Part shown: piece by piece, positions 1-4,897 of the stretch
How the letters are laid out: each line of letters begins with the position of its first letter
Position numbering within the stretch: position 1 is the first letter of the stretch
Assembly: GCA_003693905.1 (NCBI GenBank)
Contig: RFLL01000004.1
Coordinates: 1 to 6,511 of the forward strand
Direction: 5' to 3'
DNA: 6,511 nt
Source of the DNA: Alphaproteobacteria bacterium
GTDB lineage: Bacteria > Pseudomonadota > Alphaproteobacteria > Kiloniellales > J153
The notes under the pieces: generated by a model
What the model was told of the DNA's origin: nothing
Databases searched by the model: none
The model's input: the letters and a program-made list of their open reading frames with translations, nothing else
Made by a program: the position numbers and the translations under genes

Positions 1-34
1 CCTTAATTCTCTCGACATCCGGGAACGCTGCCGT

Positions 35-529
35 CTACTGACCCGGTATCCGGCTTACATTCATGTTGGCGATCAACCACCCATCGGCCGTTTTCGTGCG
101 GGTTATCGAATAGCGGATGTTGGTAACGACGGGCGGGGCCTTTCCCGAGCCCATGTACATCAGAATGTAGCCGACTTCGATCGACATGGTTCCATCATTG
201 AAAAAGGTCAGTTCGGGCTTGCTGTCGAATCCTTTCTGACCGCGAAAGCTGAGGTCGCGGTCCGGCCACGCCGCAAAATAGTTGCGCCAGAGGTTGCCGA
301 TCGCTTTCTTCCCGACCAGCCAGAACGGACCCAACGTGCCAGCGAAGGTCGCATTCTCGTGAAACTGGTCCATGATCTTCTCGACGTTCCCGGCTCGATA
401 ACCGGTCAGAAAATCGGCGCGGGCCTTCAATATGGCATCCTTGCCTTCCTGAGCCCAACTGGCGGTGGCGGTAAGTGATATGAATATGACCGCCGCGGCG
501 AGTCCGCCACGGGCGAGATATTTGAACAT
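35..529 (-). CDS. Exported SnoaL/NTF2-like domain protein
   Basis: This gene encodes a 164-residue protein. Residues 1-26 form a Sec-type signal peptide: positive K3 and R7, a hydrophobic stretch over residues 10-23 and a likely signal peptidase I cut after S24-W25-A26. The mature protein is therefore probably periplasmic. Residues 30-160 fit the SnoaL-like/NTF2 fold: an N-terminal helix (AILKARADFLTGYRAGNVEKI), then a region resembling the ATFAG...GKKAIGNLW segment of that family, then alternating strands ending in a TADGWLIANMNVSRIPGQ-like strand. Such cone-shaped alpha+beta barrels act as small enzymes or ligand-binding domains; nothing here fixes a substrate. The frame is open upstream to 979, but I chose the ATG at 529 because a signal peptide follows it at once and GAGGAG lies 7 bases upstream. 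The upstream extension would be antisense to the cyclase gene. Domain family moderately sure, function unknown. Confidence 0.85.
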   Translation of the reverse strand: MFKYLARGGLAAAVIFISLTATASWAQEGKDAILKARADFLTGYRAGNVEKIMDQFHENATFAGTLGPFWLVGKKAIGNLWRNYFAAWPDRDLSFRGQKGFDSKPELTFFNDGTMSIEVGYILMYMGSGKAPPVVTNIRYSITRTKTADGWLIANMNVSRIPGQ

Positions 530-536
530 CGGACGA

Positions 537-542
537 CTCCTC
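537..542 (-). promoter_or_regulatory. Ribosome binding site of the SnoaL-like gene
   Basis: On the minus strand GAGGAG is followed by seven bases and then ATG. This near-consensus Shine-Dalgarno sequence decides the start at 529 over the longer open frame. Confidence 0.75.
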
Positions 543-547
543 GGGTT

Positions 548-587
548 TCGTGACCGATGGTTTGAATGCATCACGTGCGGGTCACGA
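548..587. repeat. 8-bp inverted repeat, possible operator
   Basis: TCGTGACC at 548-555 is the exact reverse complement of GGTCACGA at 580-587. The arm centres lie 32 bp apart, about three helical turns. The element is in the presumed 5' leader of the minus-strand SnoaL-like gene and upstream of the plus-strand cyclase gene. A further TCACG at 571-575 repeats part of the right arm. It could be a pair of half-sites for a dimeric regulator of the divergent region, but an 8-bp pair can arise by chance. Confidence 0.3.
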
Positions 588-619
588 CGCACCTGTCGCT
601 GCATATACCAGCATATGTC

Positions 620-648
620 ACTGTACGGTGCGGTGGAAATCTGGTCAA
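620..648 (-). promoter_or_regulatory. Candidate sigma-70-type promoter for the SnoaL-like gene
   Basis: Read on the minus strand, TTGACC (648-643) matches the -35 consensus at five of six positions. A 17-base spacer follows, then TACAGT (625-620), four of six for the -10. Transcription would begin near 613, giving a leader of roughly 84 bases that contains the 548-587 inverted repeat. Alphaproteobacterial promoters are often loose, so this is a candidate only. I found no comparably good plus-strand promoter for the cyclase gene; 601-620 holds two imperfect tandem 10-mers (GCATATACCA, GCATATGTCA) that form a small AT-rich island. Confidence 0.35.
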
Positions 649-682
649 CTGAACGGGTCGATCGCTCCTGCCGAGCAAAATC

Positions 683-3600
683 ATGAAATGTCCCGCTTGT
701 GAAACGCATAACGACGTTTCGCATCGCTATTGCGTGCACTGCGGGGCTCGGCTCGACCGTGCGTGCCCGTCCTGCCATGCACCGATCGTCGCGGATGCAT
801 CGTACTGTCCCCGTTGCGGCGCCGGCATGTCCCCCGCCCCGCACGGGCACGATGCATCTGCCGGCACCCCGACCCGGGAGCGAAGTCTGACGACGGAACG
901 CAAGCACGTCAGCATCCTGTTTGCCGACCTGTGCAATTCCCTCACGCTGATCGACAGCGACCCCGAAGACGCAAAGCACCTTCTGGAAGGCGTTCTGGAT
1001 GCAATGTCATGCGCGGTGCGCGACCATGGCGGCATCGTAACCCAGTCCATGGGCGACGGCATCATGGCTCTGTTCGGAGCTCCTCATGCTCTTGAAGACC
1101 ATGCGTTGCGCGCCTGCCTGGCGGCAAAAGCGATGCAAGACGGCATCCGCGCCCACGCACGCTCCGCGCAGACGGGTATCGCCATTCGAACCGGCATCTG
1201 TTCGGGCGAAGTCGTCGTCGGCACCCGGGGACAGGGTTTCGATCAGCAATACACCGCCTTCGGACGCACGGCACACCTGGCCGCCCGAATGGAGCAGATG
1301 GCGCGGCCGGGGAAAATACTCATCGCCGAACCGACGGCCGGGCTCGTGCGGCGTCACGTCACCCTTCGCCCCCTGGGATCAACCGCGGTACGCGGACTTG
1401 CCGAACCGCTGTGCATCTACGAACTCGAATCGATCGACTACGCCATAAATGCCGCCGCACGCAATGCCCCGACGGTGCCTTTCGTCGAACGCGAAAGCGA
1501 ACTCGCCGTGTTCGACCACGCACTCCGGGATGCCGCGGCCGGCCGCGGCCGGGTCATCGCGGTGGTCGGAGAGCCGGGTATCGGAAAGACCCGCCTGGTC
1601 ACTCATTTCATCACCACGCGCACCAGAGGCGACTGGCTCGTTCTGCATTCATCGGGGATGTCGCATCTGACTCCGCCCCCGTTCGGCGCCGTGGGCGACG
1701 TTCTGGCCGGCTGCTTTGCCGTTGCCCAATCACAGGAAGCCGAGCCGTTGAGCGACCGGGTGGCCCGCAGGCTGGCATCGCTCGGCGTTGACTGCGCGAA
1801 GCACCTTCCTGCGCTGATGTCGATTTTCGGGCTCGATCCCGAAGGTCTCTGGTCCGATCTGCCACCCGAACAGAAACGGCGGCGGATCAGACAGGCGGTG
1901 CTCGACGTGCTGCTGGCCCAAAGTCAGGAGCAACCCGTTCTCATCTGGATCGACGATCTGCAATGGATCGATGCTGACAGCCTCGAGATTCTTTCTCTGG
2001 TCGCAAGCTCGCTGACAAACCTGCGACTGCTGCTTCTGATCGCGCACCGGTCCGGATACCGGCACGGATGGGATGAGAATCCGAATTACATTCGAACCCC
2101 TCTTCACAGCCTGCGCCCCGATGAAGCCGCGGCTTTTCTTGATCGGCTGGTCGGAACGAACGCGCAGCTTGTCGGCCTGCGACGGGAGCTGCTTCACCGC
2201 ACCAACGGAAATCCGTTCTTCCTCGAAGAGCTTGTCCGGGACATGGTTGCAAGCGGTGCTCTCGAAGGAACGCAAGGGTACTACCGGATGACCGAACGGT
2301 TGCGCGAAATTCCGGTGCCGCCAACCGTTCAGGATGTCATCGCCATGCGAATCGACCGCCTGTCAGCCATGGACAAGCGGCTGCTGCAATCGGCCGCGGC
2401 TATAGGCTACAAGGTGGACCGGGCGGTGCTGGCCAATCTTGTCGATCTGCGCGAGGAAGATCTCGCCGCACAGATACAGACTCTTGAGAGCGCCGAGTTC
2501 CTGCACGTCGAAATCGAGAACGGCGAAAGCGTTCTGGTCTTCAACCACGCGCTGGTGCACGACGTCGCCTACAACAGCCTTCTCCACCGGGAGCACAAGG
2601 CCCTTCATGGTCGCATCGTGCAGACGATTGAAAGGCTCCATGCCCACCGTCTGGACGAGTGTACCGAAATGCTCGCCTTCCATGCCGCGCGCGCGGAGAA
2701 CTGGCAACTGGCCGTGACCTGTTTCCGGGAGTCCGGCCGTCAGGCGCTGTGGCGATCGGCGTGCCGTCAGGCGGTCGAGGCTCTCGAAAGGGGGCTCGAG
2801 CTCGTCGAGCGGCTGCCTCCGGGCGACGAGGCGACGCGGATCGCGCTGGATATCCGGCTCGATCTGCGCAATGCCCTCATGCCTCTCGGCCGGCACCGCG
2901 AGATTCTACCCCACCTGCAACACGCCGAGTCGTTGGGGCGGCGTTGTCACGACAAAAGGCGACTGGCGCAATCCTGTTCCTATATGGCGCATTATCACTG
3001 GCTGATGGGGAACTGGGAAAGCTCCATCGAGGTCGGGGAGCTGGCTCTGCGCACCGCCGCGGACCTGAACGATTTCGGGCTTTGCGTCGTCGCCCGTTTC
3101 ATTCTCGGTCTGGCCGCCTATTCCGTCGGCGATTTTCCGGCAGCGGTTCGTTATCTCGGCCAGAACAGGGAGGTTCTGGTCGAACAGCGATCGGGTCAGC
3201 GCTTCGGCATGTTTGCCCTGCCCTCCGTCGTCTCGCGGGGATGGATGGCCTGGTGTCAGGCGGAACTCGGACAGTTTGAAGAGGCGCTGCTGCCGGCGCG
3301 CGAGGCAAAGGAGATCGCCGCGTCGATCGGCCGTCCCTTCGACAATGTTCAGGCCAATCTGGGACTGGGCGGTGTTCTGCTCATGAAGGGGCATGTCAAC
3401 GAGACGATCGACCTGCTGGAAACGGCCTTGTGCGTGTGCGAGGAGGCGGAGGTGCACATTCTTCTGCCGCGCGTTGCGGCGGCGCTCGGCTATGCTTTCG
3501 CCCTCGACGGTCAAATGGGCAGAGCGCTGACACTGGCGCAGCGCGCGCTTCATGAAGCTGATGACATGCGCCTGGCGCCGATGCGAACCCTTTGTCTGCG

Positions 3601-3991
3601 CTGGATATGCGAGGTCAAGCTGTTGTCCGGTCACGCGGAGGATTCGCTCGCGGCGGCAGAAGAAATGCTGGTCGAGTGCCGAAAATCCGGTGAAAAGGCG
3701 CACGTCGCATGGGCGCAATACTTCAAAGGGGCGTCCCTGGCCAACAGAGCAGGCGAGTCCGATCTCCGGCCTGCGCTCGCGACACTGGAACAGGCGGAGA
3801 GACTAGCCCGCCGTCTGGGCATGCGGCCATTGCTTGCGCACGTCGTGCGCCGGCGCGGCGAACTCCTGTCTGCCACCGGGCTGGCCGGAACGGGCGAGTC
3901 GGTTTTGGCCACGGCCAGGGCTCTGTATCGGGAACTGGGCATGGACTCCTGGCTGGACAGAACCGGGCGGGACCGGGCCCGGCCCGGGTGA
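683..3991 (+). CDS. Double zinc ribbon / class III cyclase / AAA ATPase / helical-repeat protein
   Basis: This is an 1102-residue multidomain signalling protein, probably cytoplasmic (no signal peptide or membrane segment). Residues 3-45 hold two zinc ribbons (C3, C6, C17, C20 and C28, C31, C42, C45). Residues 74-248 form a class III adenylate/guanylate cyclase domain with the two metal-binding aspartates at D82 (LFADL) and D125 (MGDG). The usual purine-contacting Lys is Q121, the usual Asp/Thr position is T191, and the transition-state Asn is H198, while the Arg is kept (R202). From memory, Q and H at these sites are common in this zinc-ribbon subfamily, so activity and product are uncertain. 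Residues 266-460 form an AAA/STAND-type ATPase with Walker A GEPGIGKT (296-303) and Walker B VLIWIDD (419-425). A helical TPR-like region covers about 697-1080. No clear Shine-Dalgarno precedes the ATG, but the zinc ribbon begins at residue 3, which supports this start. Ligand and targets are unknown. Confidence 0.9.
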   Translation: MKCPACETHNDVSHRYCVHCGARLDRACPSCHAPIVADASYCPRCGAGMSPAPHGHDASAGTPTRERSLTTERKHVSILFADLCNSLTLIDSDPEDAKHLLEGVLDAMSCAVRDHGGIVTQSMGDGIMALFGAPHALEDHALRACLAAKAMQDGIRAHARSAQTGIAIRTGICSGEVVVGTRGQGFDQQYTAFGRTAHLAARMEQMARPGKILIAEPTAGLVRRHVTLRPLGSTAVRGLAEPLCIYELESIDYAINAAARNAPTVPFVERESELAVFDHALRDAAAGRGRVIAVVGEPGIGKTRLVTHFITTRTRGDWLVLHSSGMSHLTPPPFGAVGDVLAGCFAVAQSQEAEPLSDRVARRLASLGVDCAKHLPALMSIFGLDPEGLWSDLPPEQKRRRIRQAVLDVLLAQSQEQPVLIWIDDLQWIDADSLEILSLVASSLTNLRLLLLIAHRSGYRHGWDENPNYIRTPLHSLRPDEAAAFLDRLVGTNAQLVGLRRELLHRTNGNPFFLEELVRDMVASGALEGTQGYYRMTERLREIPVPPTVQDVIAMRIDRLSAMDKRLLQSAAAIGYKVDRAVLANLVDLREEDLAAQIQTLESAEFLHVEIENGESVLVFNHALVHDVAYNSLLHREHKALHGRIVQTIERLHAHRLDECTEMLAFHAARAENWQLAVTCFRESGRQALWRSACRQAVEALERGLELVERLPPGDEATRIALDIRLDLRNALMPLGRHREILPHLQHAESLGRRCHDKRRLAQSCSYMAHYHWLMGNWESSIEVGELALRTAADLNDFGLCVVARFILGLAAYSVGDFPAAVRYLGQNREVLVEQRSGQRFGMFALPSVVSRGWMAWCQAELGQFEEALLPAREAKEIAASIGRPFDNVQANLGLGGVLLMKGHVNETIDLLETALCVCEEAEVHILLPRVAAALGYAFALDGQMGRALTLAQRALHEADDMRLAPMRTLCLRWICEVKLLSGHAEDSLAAAEEMLVECRKSGEKAHVAWAQYFKGASLANRAGESDLRPALATLEQAERLARRLGMRPLLAHVVRRRGELLSATGLAGTGESVLATARALYRELGMDSWLDRTGRDRARPG

Positions 3992-4035
3992 CAAAGCCGT
4001 TTTGCCATGGCTGGATCGAGCCGAGCCCCGGCCGG

Positions 4036-4050
4036 GAACATCGCATGTTC
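4036..4050. repeat. Short perfect inverted repeat between convergent genes
   Basis: GAACAT at 4036-4041 and ATGTTC at 4045-4050 are exact reverse complements around a 3-base centre (CGC). The element lies 45 bases past the cyclase stop codon. It has no T tract, so it is not a convincing terminator; it could be an RNA 3' hairpin or chance. Confidence 0.25.
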
Positions 4051-4121
4051 GAAGCTGCGCCGACCACAGTACGATCGATCACCGGCCGCACGCGCCTTGG
4101 AAAACGCCTCCTTACCGGATC

Positions 4122-4146
4122 GGCGTGGGCACCCGCGCCCTTTCTT
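4122..4146 (+). terminator. Possible terminator of the cyclase gene
   Basis: GGCGTGG (4122-4128) pairs with CCGCGCC (4133-4139) with one G-U pair and a 4-base loop, and CTTTCTT follows on the plus strand. It lies about 130 bases after the cyclase stop, and its T tract overlaps the stop codon of the convergent DUF302 gene. The T tract is short and interrupted, so the call is tentative. Read on the minus strand, the stem has no T tract after it. Confidence 0.35.
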
Positions 4147-4531
4147 ATAACGCTTCGATCACGCTCTTCAGCTTCTGCTGGACCGTTTCGGCCACCTGCA
4201 AAAGGTTCGGGTTGGCGATGGCCTGCATGGACGCGACCGGATCGACGGCGGAAACCTCGACCTTCCCGTCGTCGCTTTCCTGTACGACGACATTGCACGG
4301 CAGCATCGTGCCGATCTTGTCCTCTATCTGAAGCGCCTGATAAGCAAGCGGCGGATTGCAGGCGCCCAGGATGCGGTACTTGCGGAAGTCCACATCCAGC
4401 TTCTTCTTCAACGTCTGCTGAACGTCGATCTCGGTCAGAATGCCGAAGCCCTGCTGTTTCAGAGCCTCCGTTACCCGGGCGACGATTTCTTCGAAATTAC
4501 CGTCCAACTTCTTGCTGAAATGATAGGACAT
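4145..4531 (-). CDS. DUF302 domain protein
   Basis: This gene encodes a 128-residue protein that is almost entirely a DUF302 domain, close to the usual family length. Recognisable family features are an N-terminal SYHFSKKL strand, a helix with FEEIVARVTEALKQQGFGILTEID, the GACNPPLAYQAL motif with C58, and the LPCNVVV strand with C79. The last 25 residues form a helix. No signal peptide or membrane segment is visible, so the protein is probably cytosolic. Members of this family are small alpha+beta proteins of unproven biochemical role; the two conserved cysteines could bind a ligand or metal, but that is inference. The frame is open to 4558, but the ATG at 4531 is preferred because the strong Shine-Dalgarno AGGAGGGG lies just upstream of it and would fall inside the longer version. 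It converges with the cyclase gene and diverges from nrdA. Confidence 0.9.
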   Translation of the reverse strand: MSYHFSKKLDGNFEEIVARVTEALKQQGFGILTEIDVQQTLKKKLDVDFRKYRILGACNPPLAYQALQIEDKIGTMLPCNVVVQESDDGKVEVSAVDPVASMQAIANPNLLQVAETVQQKLKSVIEAL

Positions 4532-4540
4532 CGCTCTGCA

Positions 4541-4548
4541 CCCCTCCT
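4541..4548 (-). promoter_or_regulatory. Ribosome binding site of the DUF302 gene
   Basis: On the minus strand AGGAGGGG is followed by nine bases and the ATG at 4531. It fixes the start and excludes the 9-codon longer frame. Confidence 0.75.
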
Positions 4549-4563
4549 GTAGTGGCAAGACTC

Positions 4564-4603
4564 GACCGGTCCCCTCGGATTCGGGGTCTGGTCCGGCTTT
4601 TTT
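4564..4603 (+). terminator. Terminator-like hairpin 1, plus strand
   Basis: GACCGGTCCCC (4564-4574) pairs with GGGGTCTGGTC (4583-4593) with one mismatch and one G-U pair, closing an 8-base loop. After CGGC there are six T residues (4598-4603). The shape is that of a rho-independent terminator for plus-strand transcription, somewhat weakened by the 4-base gap before the T run. On the minus strand it would lie in the 5' leader of the DUF302 mRNA, where it could instead be a leader structure. No plus-strand gene ends nearby. Confidence 0.45.
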
Positions 4604-4604
4604 C

Positions 4605-4628
4605 GCGTCTCGAATTTTGCGTCTCGAA
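4605..4628. repeat. 10-bp direct repeat
   Basis: GCGTCTCGAA occurs at 4605-4614 and again at 4619-4628, separated by TTTT. It sits exactly between the two plus-strand hairpins. It may be a binding site or a small duplication; no known motif is recognised. Confidence 0.4.
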
Positions 4629-4631
4629 GGC

Positions 4632-4668
4632 CGATTCCACGGACGTGGAATCGTGTTGTTTTTTATTT
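4632..4668 (+). terminator. Rho-independent terminator 2, plus strand
   Basis: CGATTCCAC (4632-4640) and GTGGAATCG (4645-4653) form a perfect 9-bp stem with the loop GGAC, followed directly by a T-rich tract ending at 4668 that contains six T residues in a row (4659-4664). This is a well-formed intrinsic terminator on the plus strand only; the minus strand has no T tract on the other side. The last annotated plus-strand stop codon is about 640 bases upstream, so what it terminates is unclear. Confidence 0.65.
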
Positions 4669-4800
4669 GGGCGGTGGTTCCGAGCGATTCAATCCATGCA
4701 CTTCGGCCATGCAGATCGGCCGCCGCCGGCCGGCCTTCGATTGTTCCTTGGCGCAGCCTCTGCTATGGTAAATGTTCTTGATATGTTCCCATCGACAGAA

Positions 4801-4816
4801 AAGCCAGATCTGGTAT
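4801..4816. promoter_or_regulatory. NrdR box 1 (upstream, weaker)
   Basis: The 16-mer is centred on the perfect palindrome CCAGATCTGG (4804-4813). Against the NrdR consensus core CwAtATaTwG it keeps the outer C and G, the A, the central AT and the T, but differs at four positions. Its centre is exactly 31 bp from that of box 2, within the 31-33 bp spacing typical of tandem NrdR sites. NrdR is the zinc-ribbon/ATP-cone repressor of ribonucleotide reductase genes. Confidence 0.55.
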
Positions 4817-4831
4817 GGTTGAAGATCTTCA

Positions 4832-4847
4832 CCTCAATATATTGGGG
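4832..4847. promoter_or_regulatory. NrdR box 2 (strong), overlapping a -10-like sequence
   Basis: The core CAATATATTG (4835-4844) matches the NrdR consensus CwAtATaTwG at every position and is a perfect palindrome. It lies 54 bases before the nrdA start codon. TATATT inside it (4838-4843) could be the -10 of the nrdA promoter, so that NrdR binding would block RNA polymerase, but no good -35 lies at 16-18 bases. The gene context strongly supports the call. Confidence 0.75.
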
Positions 4848-4874
4848 ATTTCCTCAGAAAATTCGGTCCACACC

Positions 4875-4883
4875 TGTGGATAA
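4875..4883 (-). promoter_or_regulatory. DnaA box 1
   Basis: TGTGGATAA on the plus strand is the reverse complement of TTATCCACA, the consensus DnaA box, with no mismatch. It lies between NrdR box 2 and the nrdA start codon, in the probable 5' leader. It is part of the 13-bp sequence CACCTGTGGATAA (4871-4883) that recurs at 4950-4962. The preceding CCACA (4868-4872) makes an inverted half-site with TGTGG. Confidence 0.65.
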
Positions 4884-4885
4884 CA

Positions 4886-4892
4886 AAGGGGG
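4886..4892 (+). promoter_or_regulatory. Ribosome binding site of nrdA
   Basis: AAGGGGG is followed by five bases and the ATG at 4898. It supports this start. The only other in-frame ATG/GTG choices before the conserved region are GTGs at 4955 and 5045, and neither has a purine-rich sequence at a suitable distance. Confidence 0.55.
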
Positions 4893-4897
4893 CAGGC

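Noticed and set aside
465..686. Small plus-strand frame overlapping the cyclase start by ATGA
   Set aside because: The overlap looks like translational coupling, but the frame is antisense to the SnoaL signal peptide and its product has no recognisable features.
530..979. N-terminal extension of the SnoaL-like frame to 979
   Set aside because: It would place 150 residues before a clear signal peptide and Shine-Dalgarno and run antisense to the zinc-ribbon and cyclase coding region.
2906..3718. 270-codon minus-strand frame inside the cyclase gene
   Set aside because: It is antisense to the helical-repeat coding region and shows no domain or ribosome binding site.
3709..4518. 269-codon plus-strand frame running past the cyclase stop and antisense to DUF302
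   Set aside because: It overlaps two recognisable genes in other frames and has arginine- and proline-rich shadow composition.
4718..4737. GGC/GCC-rich low-complexity stretch
   Set aside because: Short GC-rich run without a clean stem and T tract; consistent with base composition.
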